From: Bacteroidota bacterium
Lineage (GTDB): Bacteria > Bacteroidota > Rhodothermia > Balneolales > HLUCCA01
NCBI GenBank assembly: GCA_020832235.1
Contig: JAFIEZ010000010.1
Span: 62,001-126,000 of the forward strand
Reading direction: 5' to 3'
DNA length: 64,000 nucleotides
Positions within the stretch are counted from its first letter, which is position 1; every line of letters begins with the position of its first letter. A program made the translations under genes and the position numbers. The notes beneath the pieces are model-generated. The model saw nothing but the letters and a program-made list of their open reading frames with translations. It searched no databases and had not been told where the DNA came from. Below, one piece after another: positions 18,107 through 26,302 of this stretch.

Positions 18107-20262
18107 TTACCCCCTGCAGTAGCGCTCGTAAGCGTATTCATAGATCGCGCCCGTCCTCTGATAGTGACCTCGCGACCCGTTTCATATATGGAGCCGGGCA
18201 GTGGGAATTGCGCATAAACTGTGCCGGAACCAATTTGCTGAATCTCAAATCCAGATGCTGTAAGTGCCAGCATAGCCTGCCGCATACTCATGCCTCTGAG
18301 CTCAGGTACCTCACCGCGCACACGATCAACAGATTCATCTACCTGAACTACCGGGTTCCCGAGTGTCAGCGTAACACGCGTTGAGCGGTCGGCCCCGGCA
18401 CCCGGTTCGGGATTTTGAGCAATTACCAGACTTCCTTCACCCTCGGTATTAAATCGCATACGCAGATTTTCTAGTGATGCTTTTGCATTCTGTGCCGACA
18501 TCCCTCTGAGCATCGGAACATGAGCAACGGGTAACTGCTGAACTTCATCTACAATTTCACGCTGCAAATGCTCATCAAGACCCATAATTCTGGAGGTGAT
18601 CTGTCTGAAAATTGGTCCGCTCACAAATCCTCCGAATATGCTTGTTCGAGGCTCGTCAAGTAGAACCATTACAACATAACGGGGCTCATCGGTGGGGTAA
18701 AATCCTATGAAGGAAGCCCTGTAACGGTTGCGGTAACGCCCATCGATAAACTTTTGAGCAGTTCCGGTTTTACCTCCTATCGTAATTCCTTCGATACTTG
18801 CGAATTGAGCCGTACCGTCTTCGGTTACTACACCTTCAAACGCAGGCATAAGCTTTCGAATAGTCTCCGGTCTGATGGCTCTTCGAATCGCTGTTGGTCG
18901 GGTTTTCTGAATTACATTACCAAACTCATCGAGTACCTCATCAACAACATACGGTCGCATTAAGGTACCATTGTTGGCAAACGCTGCGTAGGCCATTACC
19001 ATTTGAAGCGGTGTAACCTGAACTTCATAACCAATCGACATCCAGGGCAGGGTTACAGCAGACCACTGATAGGGTCGTTGCATACGACCAGCCTCTTCAT
19101 GGGTCAAGTCAATTCCGGTGTGCGTGCCAAATCCGAGGTTTCGGGCGTACTGAAAAAAGGTTTCCCGTGGTAAGCGCATGGAAACCTCGGCGGTTGCAAT
19201 ATTCGAGGACTTCTTAATGGCGTTCTCAAAATCGAGTGTTCCCAACGGATTATGATCACGCATGGCCTGACCATGAATCATTCGCACACCATTTTCAGGA
19301 GTTTCAAATACTTCGTTAAGGGTAACTACATTCTGTTCTACAGCGGCAATAGCGGTAACCAGTTTGAACGTCGACCCTGGTTCTATCATGTCGGAAATGG
19401 CGAAATTTCGTCGGTTTGGAGCCTCCTCAAGGCGGAGAATATTAGGGTTGAACGTGGGGTAGTTGGCCATTGCCCGGACGGCTCCTGTGCGAGGGTCCAG
19501 CACAATTACGCTTCCGTAATTAGATCGAGTTCTTCGTACACCTTCCCGCAATTCTTCTTCAACGATAGCCTGAATGTGGGCGTCGATGGTTGTTTTCAAT
19601 GTATGCCCCTCAACCGGCTGTCGCCTGGGCGCCCCTACCATAGATCGAATTCGACCCAATCGATCTCGTTGTACTTGCTGCTCTCCGTCCCGTCCGCGTA
19701 GAATTCGGTCATAAGATGCTTCCAAGCCCATTTGTCCACGAATTTCGTGATTTACATAACCCAAAACATGCGCTGCGAGCTGATCGTAGTTATACCGACG
19801 TCTGTAATTTTCTTCCAGAATGGTATTGCGATATCGAAGCTCACGCAGTGCTACATAAGCAGATCGTGGCACACTTCGGTCCAATACAATGTAGCGGGAC
19901 CCTGTCGGGGCCTGCTGTATTCTGCGTCGGTATTCCGATACCGGCCTGCCCGTATGGGCGGAAAGGGTATCTAGTATCTGACTGATTTGCTCTGGACGGG
20001 TGTTGGGTACAAGGGGGTCGATGGCAACCGAATAGGTTACGGTATTCGAAACCAAAATGCGTCCGCGGGCATCCAGGATATTGCCCCTTTGTGAGGGGAT
20101 GGGAACCACGTCTATCGCCTGGGCACTCCACAAGTCCCGCAATGCCTGACCTTCAAAAACCTGAATACGCAGCATCTGTATGCCTATTGCAACAGGCAAT
20201 AGCAAAGTCATCCCAAGTACCAGGAGGATGCGTGCTTTTGTATATTTAACAGGGTCTGACAT
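18103..20262 (-). CDS. ftsI: Septal transpeptidase FtsI/PBP3-like with two PASTA domains
   Basis: Class B penicillin-binding protein that cross-links septal peptidoglycan. 719 residues: TM anchor about 11-30, dimerisation/pedestal region, and transpeptidase domain with SxxK (S297-T-F-K300), SxN (S352-S-N354) and KTG (498-500). Two PASTA repeats follow, beginning near VAHVPMLRGMSAQNA and GEVPELRGMSMRQA. C-terminal PASTA domains are common in Gram-positive PBP2x/SpoVD and in the Bacteroidota group but absent in E. coli FtsI; they may sense uncross-linked peptide stems. 45 bases separate it from ftsL. Confidence 0.96.
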   Translation of the reverse strand: MSDPVKYTKARILLVLGMTLLLPVAIGIQMLRIQVFEGQALRDLWSAQAIDVVPIPSQRGNILDARGRILVSNTVTYSVAIDPLVPNTRPEQISQILDTLSAHTGRPVSEYRRRIQQAPTGSRYIVLDRSVPRSAYVALRELRYRNTILEENYRRRYNYDQLAAHVLGYVNHEIRGQMGLEASYDRILRGRDGEQQVQRDRLGRIRSMVGAPRRQPVEGHTLKTTIDAHIQAIVEEELREGVRRTRSNYGSVIVLDPRTGAVRAMANYPTFNPNILRLEEAPNRRNFAISDMIEPGSTFKLVTAIAAVEQNVVTLNEVFETPENGVRMIHGQAMRDHNPLGTLDFENAIKKSSNIATAEVSMRLPRETFFQYARNLGFGTHTGIDLTHEEAGRMQRPYQWSAVTLPWMSIGYEVQVTPLQMVMAYAAFANNGTLMRPYVVDEVLDEFGNVIQKTRPTAIRRAIRPETIRKLMPAFEGVVTEDGTAQFASIEGITIGGKTGTAQKFIDGRYRNRYRASFIGFYPTDEPRYVVMVLLDEPRTSIFGGFVSGPIFRQITSRIMGLDEHLQREIVDEVQQLPVAHVPMLRGMSAQNAKASLENLRMRFNTEGEGSLVIAQNPEPGAGADRSTRVTLTLGNPVVQVDESVDRVRGEVPELRGMSMRQAMLALTASGFEIQQIGSGTVYAQFPLPGSIYETGREVTIRGRARSMNTLTSATAGGN

Positions 20263-20307
20263 GCTGATTATTGACGTTGTTGACGATTACCGATTCGGTC
20301 TCTTTTC

Positions 20308-20688
20308 TTAGTTTCGGGTGATTATTCTATCTGCAGGGCCTCCATCCACCAGACCGATTGCTTTTGCACGGTTGTAAACTTCTGACGGACCTGTCATCCG
20401 TTCGTACGTGAGCTGGACATCGGTATGATCTACTCGGGTGTTTTCAAAACTGATACGGAGCTGGTTAACTTCTCGAAGCAACTGCTGTGTATAAAAAATG
20501 TGTGCGATGTAGATATAGCCTAATACACCAATCAAAATGGTGATTGCAATCATTTTAAAAGGGGAAACGCCACCCGGGAACCCTTTCTTTTCAGATTCAT
20601 CTTGTTTCTTTTTTGCGAAATTCACGTTTTCTTTCGCCTGAAAACCATAATCGCGATCCAGGGGCTTGCCCATTCCTGAAGTGCTCAT
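20308..20688 (-). CDS. ftsL: FtsL-like divisome protein
   Basis: 126 residues: charged cytoplasmic N-terminus of about 43 residues, one TM helix (MIAITILIGVLGYIYIAHIF, about 47-66), then a short periplasmic helix (QQLLREVNQLRISFENTRVD) that fits a leucine-zipper-like coiled coil. It ends with a MTGPSEVYNRAKAIGL segment seen in FtsL-like proteins of this group. Sequence conservation in FtsL is very low, so the call rests on topology, size and position between rsmH and ftsI. The start overlaps the rsmH stop by 4 bases. Confidence 0.82.
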   Translation of the reverse strand: MSTSGMGKPLDRDYGFQAKENVNFAKKKQDESEKKGFPGGVSPFKMIAITILIGVLGYIYIAHIFYTQQLLREVNQLRISFENTRVDHTDVQLTYERMTGPSEVYNRAKAIGLVDGGPADRIITRN

Positions 20689-21608
20689 GATTTCACCTCC
20701 ACTATTCTTTGGGCCACTCGTAATCTTGCGCTTCTCGCGCGAGGGTTTCGGTGAATTTCTTCCTCAGATGGGGTTATCAATGCCGGTTTAACGGGTTCCA
20801 GCGGACGAATATCATGGCCATAAAAATCCTTTTCGATGATGCCATCCATATTGCCTGAGCGGAAAAAGTGCTTCACGAGGCGGTCTTCCAGCGAATGGTA
20901 CGACATAACGGCAATTCGACCACCTTCAGCCAGCATGGAAACACTTTTCTCCAGCGCTAAGCGAAGCATGTCCAGTTCCTGGTTTACTTCAATGCGTATC
21001 GCCTGAAATACCCGTGCCAACGACTTATTTACGTGTGGACCTTTCACAACAGCTTCTACAGCGGCTCGTAGACCGGCCGTGGTTTCTACCGGTCGGCGGT
21101 TCACAATAGCCTCCGTGATTTTGCGGCTGAACCGCTCTTCACCGTAAGCAAAAAGAATGCGTGTCAGTTCAGCCGGGTCATAGTTGTTCACCACTACTGC
21201 TGCGGAAAGGGGACTTCTCGGGTCCATACGCATATCCAGCGGACCGTCTTCACGAAAGCTGAATCCGCGCGAACCTTCATCAATCTGATAACTGGACACA
21301 CCGATATCTAACAGAATACCTGTGATCTTGCCTTTCAAAGATGATGGCAGCAGTACATCCATATATCCGAAGTTTCCCTTCACGGCTTTGAATCGTTGAT
21401 CGTTAATGCGTTGTGTTGCTGTTTTCAGGGCATCATCGTCTTGATCGATGCCATAAACCTGTGCTTTTTCGGAGAGGTGTTGTAATAATGCGGTAGTGTG
21501 CCCACCGCCACCCAACGTGCCGTCGATATAGATACCGTTTGGATCTGTAATCAGAACGTCAACGGTTTCTTTGCATAGAACCGGGTCGTGGTACGTTATG
21601 TGTTGCAT
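20685..21608 (-). CDS. rsmH: 16S rRNA (cytosine1402-N4)-methyltransferase RsmH (MraW)
   Basis: SAM-dependent methyltransferase that modifies C1402 in the ribosomal P site. 307 residues. SAM-binding motif DGTLGGGGHTTALL at about 30-43, then GIDQDDDAL, ILLDIGVSSYQID and the family motif GFSFREDGPLDMRMD, followed by AVMSYHSLEDRLVKHFF near the C-terminus. It is the second gene of the cluster; ATG shares one base with the mraZ stop (TAATG). Confidence 0.98.
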   Translation of the reverse strand: MQHITYHDPVLCKETVDVLITDPNGIYIDGTLGGGGHTTALLQHLSEKAQVYGIDQDDDALKTATQRINDQRFKAVKGNFGYMDVLLPSSLKGKITGILLDIGVSSYQIDEGSRGFSFREDGPLDMRMDPRSPLSAAVVVNNYDPAELTRILFAYGEERFSRKITEAIVNRRPVETTAGLRAAVEAVVKGPHVNKSLARVFQAIRIEVNQELDMLRLALEKSVSMLAEGGRIAVMSYHSLEDRLVKHFFRSGNMDGIIEKDFYGHDIRPLEPVKPALITPSEEEIHRNPRARSARLRVAQRIVEVKS

Positions 21609-22063
21609 TACAGGGAAACATCTCCCATAATTTGTTCAAAAAGTTTGGCGTATTCGTCATCGCTCATGGAGGCGTCAACTTTTTCAAGTTCTTCCGGACT
21701 CCATAATTCGAGGCGATCGCCCACGCCAATGATGGTGACTTTCTGGCTGATGCCTGCCCAATCGGTGAGTGCAGATGGAAGGGCCAGGCGGTGCTGACTA
21801 TCCAGGGTGATGTCTTCGGCATTTCGCAGGAAGTTCCGAATGACGTTCGCACTATCGACGCGCAGGTTGCTAATTTTGGCCAGTTTCTCTTCAACACTCA
21901 TCCACCGGTCTTCCGGATACAGATATAAACATCGCTGAATTCCACGCAGTACGGTGAAATTATCTGGATATGCCGGATTCAGATAACGACGTACCTTGGC
22001 AGGGAGGCTAACACGCCCCTTGCTGTCAATCGAATGCTCATAAGTTCCTTTGAAACTAGGCAC
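21608..22063 (-). CDS. mraZ: Transcriptional regulator MraZ
   Basis: First gene of the division cluster. MraZ is an AbrB-like (SpoVT superfamily) DNA-binding protein that represses its own operon in E. coli. 151 residues with two tandem swapped-hairpin domains: the first with GTYEHSIDSKGRVSLPAKVRR, the second with DITLDSQHRLALPSALTDW. In both, the D-x-x-R/H-x-x-LP core is present. The upstream box of three 10-bp direct repeats (22121-22150) is what a MraZ ring should bind, so autoregulation is likely. Confidence 0.97.
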   Translation of the reverse strand: MPSFKGTYEHSIDSKGRVSLPAKVRRYLNPAYPDNFTVLRGIQRCLYLYPEDRWMSVEEKLAKISNLRVDSANVIRNFLRNAEDITLDSQHRLALPSALTDWAGISQKVTIIGVGDRLELWSPEELEKVDASMSDDEYAKLFEQIMGDVSL

Positions 22064-22120
22064 GACGTCGGTGTTTGAAGTAAATCGTTGTTAATTGCTA
22101 ATTTAAAGAGGTTGTGGGCG

Positions 22121-22150
22121 ACTCTGCCACTTTGTCCCACTTTACCCCAC
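22121..22150 (-). promoter_or_regulatory. MraZ box: three direct repeats with 10-bp spacing
   Basis: On the minus strand three copies of (A)AGTGGG-like sequence begin every 10 bases: GTGGGGTAAA, GTGGGACAAA and GTGGCAGAGT (GTGGG cores at 22150-22146 and 22140-22136, GTGGC at 22130-22126). Known MraZ operators are repeats of TGGGN separated by 5-nt spacers, giving the same 10-base period. They lie about 65-90 bases before the mraZ ATG, immediately downstream of a promoter-like sequence. Confidence 0.75.
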
Positions 22151-22180
22151 AAAGTAGGATTTTAGTATCCTTAATGTCAA
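22150..22180 (-). promoter_or_regulatory. Candidate promoter of the mraZ operon
   Basis: Minus strand TTGACA (complement of 22175-22180), then TACTTTG (complement of 22150-22156) after 18 bases. It fits a sigma-70 -35 box and loosely matches the Bacteroidota TTG / TAnnTTTG pattern. It directly abuts the MraZ box, so bound MraZ would block it. Confidence 0.5.
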
Positions 22181-22542
22181 GTCGAATTTGAAATTATATT
22201 TTTTGGGAGCTAATCCTGAGATTTAGGACACAAAAAGACATGAAAGAAAAGCGTGATGTACCCCGGGTAAAAGCCCTGATCAGGTTACATATTTAACCCA
22301 TTCAACCTGATTAGAACTGTGCCGGTTTATGGCAGCGGGGAGCTTGCTGCACGATCAATATGGTATCTATTTCCGGATACGACGAATACACTATAGCAGA
22401 CATAGTCAATGTGGATGCGAACTAACTTCAGTACGCAAAACCGTTTGATACAAATTATGCCGAGACATAATCCAAGTGGATGTAAACAAAAACGTTGATT
22501 ATGACCGTTTATCATGCACGATAAATTCGGATGTAGCCTTTT
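22181..22542. other. Gene-free region between thrA 3' end and the mraZ promoter
   Basis: About 360 bases with no convincing gene. It holds two inverted repeats: ATCAGGTT/AACCTGAT (22279-22286 with 22304-22311) and TTTATC/GATAAA (22508-22513 with 22520-22525). Either may help end the thrA transcript, but neither has a good U-run after it on the minus strand. Short frames here lack coding character. Confidence 0.5.
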
Positions 22543-24987
22543 TTACCGTACAATACGAATTGCAATTTTCTGAACATCAGCCAGCAATCCGGCAGCGGTT
22601 ACTTCTTTTCCCGCACCCGGTCCCTGTACAGTTAGTGGCGAACGATTGTAGCGCTTGGTATAAATAGATATTTGGTTATCAATGCCACCAAGGGCACCCA
22701 TAGGAGATATTCGGGGTACAGACTGTACCTCCAGCTTGATTTTTCCACCTTCCAATGTACCTACATAACGCAATACATGTCCGGGTTCACAGCGCTCTCT
22801 GACCATCTGTTTCCAGTTATCATCAAACTCAGCTGCACTTGCAAAAAAAGTTTCCAAAGAAACATCCCGCAGGCTCTCAGGAACCAGATCTTCTACCTGC
22901 ATATCTTCAATTTCAACTCGCATCCCGATAGAGCGCGCAATACCCAGTAGCTTCCAGGCTGCATCTTTGCCAGAAAGGTCATCTCTGGGATCAGGCTCGG
23001 CATATCCCATTTCCCTGGCACGTTTGATGGTTTTTCCGAAAGCATCTCCATCCAGCAGGGCATCAAAAAGATAGGTTAACGTACCCGACAATACCCCGGT
23101 TATTTTCTGAATTTGATCCCCTGAACGAATCAGGTCTTTTAGCGTCTGAAATACCGGGAGCCCCGCACCGGCGGTAGTCTCGTACAGATAATGCGTTCTT
23201 TTACCCTCCGTATAGTGCATGAGCTCATCAAAATAAGCCTGTGAGGCGGTATTCGCACGCTTGCTAAGCGTGGCTACATGGATTCCGGCTTTCAGCAGTT
23301 TGTTGTAAAAGACGGAGACCTCCGCTGCACCGGTACAGTCAATAAATATGGTCCGATAAGGATAGTCGGTAATGAGGCGGTTGATGATGAGCCCCCAGTC
23401 GGTTTCCTGTGCTCCCGTTTCCAGGAGTTCGGAGGCTTGTAGGGGAACCATTCCGGAAGCACTCCAGTACATAGAGCGCTTATCGCATATTCCTATAACA
23501 GACAAATCATACTCTTCATTAACAGCTTCTGTTATCTGCTGAAGAAGTTCACTACCAATGATCCCCGTTGCCCCAGCGACAAATAATCGCACGCGTTGTG
23601 CATGCACACAAAAGTGGTCGTTGAGTAATCTGACCGCCGTAAAGGACTGCGCTTTTGGTAAAATCATACTGAAATGCCGGTTTCCGACACCTTTTGCCGT
23701 GGCCAGAGGGGCAATCTGATTTTCGCCTAACACCGATAATACCGCGCCGCTTAATCCCAGATCGTTAACCAACCGGTCGCCAATAACGGTAACCATATTC
23801 ACTTCGTCTAGTACAGTAGGTTCATCAATGAGACCTGAACGATATTCTGTACTGAAGGTCTCCTCTAACACAGAGAGCGCCTTTTCTGACTGCCAGTTGT
23901 CAATCGCAAAAGTGATACCAAACTCGGCAGATGCCGCACTATTGAACAGCACCGTGATATCGGCCTCGAGCAGTGCTCTCATCGCCCGTGTGAGCAAGTT
24001 CTGGATACGGTCAAGTCCTTTGCTTTTTACCCCAATCAAAACGACATCCTTCTTCAGGGAAACCGACTTGAGGGTTCCGTTGGTCTGGGAATACTCATGG
24101 GTGATAAGCGTGCCGGGGTGATCGGGCTCAAACGAGTTGTATATTCCAATGGGGATGGCGACCTCCTCGAGTGGCAGCACGGTTCGCGGGTGCAGTACCT
24201 TCGTGCCAAAATGGGCCATTTCAGCGATTTCGGCATAGTGCAGGCGAGGGATGGTGACGGCTGTTGATGCAATATTCGGATCAGCAGTCAGGACCCCGTT
24301 CACATCCGTCCATATTTCTACAAGGTTGGCATCCAGCGCCTGACCCATAAGTCCAGCCGTGAAATCGGAGCCCGATCTGCCCAATGTGGTGATTTCGTTG
24401 TCGATGGTTGAACCCAGAAATCCAGTAATCACCGGTACGGTTCCGTTAATGGGTCCGAGCGCTTTGTTTACCAGCTCACGGGTGATATCATAGTCTACAT
24501 CCGCATCGCCGAAACGATTGTTCGTACGCACAAAGTGCTGTGATTCGTGGGCTTTGGCCTTGATCCCGCCGGTGTTGAGGGCCGCAGCGAAAATGCGTGA
24601 AGACATCCGCTCGCCAAAAGACAGAACATAATCTCGTGTTTTTGGCGAAATATCACGCGTTGAGTGAATGGTTTGGTACGTATTCAGCAAGTCATTGAGC
24701 AGGGTGTCAATTTCGTCACGTAAGTCGCTATGCGCATCACCGCTGGTAAGTTTGTCAACGGTCTGATGATGCCTTTGTACCAAATTTTCATAACGTGCTT
24801 TCCAGCCTTCGTCGTGGACGCAGGCTTTGTCCATGATGGCAATTAACTCATCCGTAACGCCTCCTAAAGCAGATACAACCACGGCAACGTTGACCTCCCG
24901 CAGCCTTCTGCGCACGATTTCAACGGAGTTTTGGATACGCTCGGGATAGGCAACAGAACTGCCTCCAAATTTCAGGATGTGTAGCAT
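22543..24987 (-). CDS. thrA: Bifunctional aspartate kinase / homoserine dehydrogenase
   Basis: Catalyses the first and third steps of the aspartate pathway toward threonine and methionine. 814 residues: aspartokinase domain from LKFGGSSVAYPERI (about 5-18) to about 290 with FGERMSSRIFAAAL and GRSGSDFTAGL; ACT regulatory region about 310-460; homoserine dehydrogenase from FVAGATGIIGSELL (near 467) with GVLSGTLTYLF and the YAEPDPRDDLSGKDAAWKL catalytic region. The ATG shares one base with the metX stop (TAATG), so homoserine production is coupled to its use by MetX. The ACT region suggests feedback by threonine. Confidence 0.97.
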   Translation of the reverse strand: MLHILKFGGSSVAYPERIQNSVEIVRRRLREVNVAVVVSALGGVTDELIAIMDKACVHDEGWKARYENLVQRHHQTVDKLTSGDAHSDLRDEIDTLLNDLLNTYQTIHSTRDISPKTRDYVLSFGERMSSRIFAAALNTGGIKAKAHESQHFVRTNNRFGDADVDYDITRELVNKALGPINGTVPVITGFLGSTIDNEITTLGRSGSDFTAGLMGQALDANLVEIWTDVNGVLTADPNIASTAVTIPRLHYAEIAEMAHFGTKVLHPRTVLPLEEVAIPIGIYNSFEPDHPGTLITHEYSQTNGTLKSVSLKKDVVLIGVKSKGLDRIQNLLTRAMRALLEADITVLFNSAASAEFGITFAIDNWQSEKALSVLEETFSTEYRSGLIDEPTVLDEVNMVTVIGDRLVNDLGLSGAVLSVLGENQIAPLATAKGVGNRHFSMILPKAQSFTAVRLLNDHFCVHAQRVRLFVAGATGIIGSELLQQITEAVNEEYDLSVIGICDKRSMYWSASGMVPLQASELLETGAQETDWGLIINRLITDYPYRTIFIDCTGAAEVSVFYNKLLKAGIHVATLSKRANTASQAYFDELMHYTEGKRTHYLYETTAGAGLPVFQTLKDLIRSGDQIQKITGVLSGTLTYLFDALLDGDAFGKTIKRAREMGYAEPDPRDDLSGKDAAWKLLGIARSIGMRVEIEDMQVEDLVPESLRDVSLETFFASAAEFDDNWKQMVRERCEPGHVLRYVGTLEGGKIKLEVQSVPRISPMGALGGIDNQISIYTKRYNRSPLTVQGPGAGKEVTAAGLLADVQKIAIRIVR

Positions 24988-26039
24988 TAGCGGGTAATAG
25001 TTGTAGACACGTTGTTGTTAAAGTCGTTGTAGATGGCAACCATCTTTGGAAATTCGATGAGGAAGGCATCGTGACCTTCGTCTGATTCGAGCTCGGCGTA
25101 GGTTGCATTACCGAGTAAACCGGCAAGTTCCCGTTGCTCGGCGGGAACATATAGAACATCAGAGGTAATGGCCATGACCAGAACGGGGATGCTGATAGCG
25201 CCCAGAACGGCCTCGTAGCTACCTCGGCCTCTTGATACATCGTGGGTGTCCATGGCTTCGGTGAGGCGGATATAGGTATTGGCATCGAATCGTTTAACCA
25301 GCTTGTCGCCCTGATAGTTCAGATAAGAGTTGACCTGCAGTAAGTCTTTATGCCCTTCTTGCAGCTTTCGTCCAAACCGTCGCTGAAATGCCGGTGCACT
25401 GCGGTACATCATCATGCCCATCATGCGCGCCGCGGCAAGTCCTTCGGCAGGGAGGGCGTCACTGCTGTAGAATCCATCGTTAAAGTTGCGGTCGGCTTTG
25501 ATGGCACGTCGTTGCGCTTCGCTGAATCCGATCGTCCAGGGGGAGTGCGCTTTGCCCATGGCAATAAGCACGGCTTTACGAATCCGATCGTCCATACACA
25601 GCCATTCGAGTACCTGCATGCCTCCCATAGATCCGCCTATGGCCAGCTCTATACCGTTAACCCCCAGGTGATTTACCAGCTGCTGCTGCACGCGTACCAT
25701 GTCGCGAATGGTTATCTGCGGGAAGTCGCCTTGCCAGGGTTTGCCTGTGGCAGCGTTTTCGCTCCACGGACCAGTTGTGCCATAGCAACCTCCCAATACA
25801 TTCGAGCATATAATGTACTGCTCGGCCGGATTTAGAATGCCATTGTCATCAAATAGCCCTGGAAACCACTCGTCAGCGTCGGCATTTCCGGTGAGGGCAT
25901 GACATACCAGCACCGCATTACTGCCGTCGGCGTTAAGCTTTCCCCAGGTTTTGTACGTTACCTGCACCTGTTCAATCGTGTCGCCAGACTCAGTTATGAA
26001 CGGTTCAGTTAGCGTAAATAAAGATGTTTTTCCAGTCAT
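24987..26039 (-). CDS. metX: Homoserine O-acetyltransferase MetX
   Basis: Acetylates homoserine for sulfhydrylation by MetY. About 350 residues, alpha/beta-hydrolase fold: GCYGTTGPWSENAATGKPW early motif, nucleophile elbow IGGSMGGMQVLEW with the catalytic Ser, and the His motif SDEGHDAFLIEF near the end. The reading frame is open further upstream to 26255, but that extension runs through hairpins and has no family similarity. The ATG at 26039 (MTGKTSLFTL) matches the usual N-terminus. Preceded by a foldable leader (26041-26169) and followed by thrA with 1-base overlap. Confidence 0.95.
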   Translation of the reverse strand: MTGKTSLFTLTEPFITESGDTIEQVQVTYKTWGKLNADGSNAVLVCHALTGNADADEWFPGLFDDNGILNPAEQYIICSNVLGGCYGTTGPWSENAATGKPWQGDFPQITIRDMVRVQQQLVNHLGVNGIELAIGGSMGGMQVLEWLCMDDRIRKAVLIAMGKAHSPWTIGFSEAQRRAIKADRNFNDGFYSSDALPAEGLAAARMMGMMMYRSAPAFQRRFGRKLQEGHKDLLQVNSYLNYQGDKLVKRFDANTYIRLTEAMDTHDVSRGRGSYEAVLGAISIPVLVMAITSDVLYVPAEQRELAGLLGNATYAELESDEGHDAFLIEFPKMVAIYNDFNNNVSTTITR

Positions 26040-26040
26040 C

Positions 26041-26169
26041 GGTTGATGTTGGTACACCCCTGCACAGTTTTCACTGTTTAGGGTTATGCAGATTCTGATT
26101 AACTTTAGCGATGCATCAGAATCTGTTTCGGTCTGTCCGGACCCGCCAGTAGTAAGATGTATATCAACC
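26041..26169 (-). ncRNA. Candidate structured leader of metX (multi-branch RNA), unassigned
   Basis: Directly before the metX ATG, the sequence can form a closed multi-branch structure. The closing stem is 26041-26047 with 26163-26169 (GGTTGAT/ATCAACC, 7 bp). Inside it lie CCCT/AGGG plus ACAGT/ACTGT (26058-26083), an 11-bp perfect stem CAGATTCTGAT/ATCAGAATCTG (26089-26099 with 26115-26125), and GGTC/GACC (26130-26143). The closing stem ends next to the start codon, so it could control ribosome access. It does not match SAM-I or any riboswitch I recognise. The symmetric repeats also allow the opposite strand to fold. Confidence 0.4.
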
Positions 26170-26206
26170 CCCGGTTTCTGCCCATTCCGGGGGTTTTTTA
26201 TTTTTT
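26166..26206 (+). terminator. Rho-independent terminator on the plus strand inside the metX leader
   Basis: AACCCCCGG (26166-26174) pairs perfectly with CCGGGGGTT (26187-26195), 12-base loop, followed on the plus strand by a T-run at 26194-26206 broken by a single A. On the minus strand the same hairpin is followed by TTGATATAC, a poor U-tract. It therefore points toward a plus-strand (antisense to metX) transcript, although there is no plus-strand gene nearby. Its 5' arm shares AACC with the closing stem of the leader structure. Confidence 0.7.
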
Positions 26207-26230
26207 GCCGATTTATTAAGGATGAAATCC

Positions 26231-26255
26231 TTGCATCTGCCGGCTGCAGATGCAT
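26231..26255. repeat. 9-bp inverted repeat between osmC and metX
   Basis: TGCATCTGC and GCAGATGCA separated by about 5 bases form a perfect hairpin, symmetric on both strands. It lies about 50 bases past the osmC stop, so it may mark the 3' end of the osmC mRNA. Confidence 0.5.
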
Positions 26256-26302
26256 TAAACCGACAATCTCCCTTAAGAAGACGCCGGTTTAATACGTTTA
26301 GC

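Noticed and set aside
22327-22515. 62-codon minus-strand frame between thrA and mraZ
   Set aside because: Cys/His/Val-rich without motif or ribosome site; region is better explained as intergenic.
26086-26292. 68-codon plus-strand frame across the metX leader, considered as an attenuator leader peptide
   Set aside because: It runs through the terminator hairpin, is not enriched for Met or Thr, and no plus-strand gene follows.
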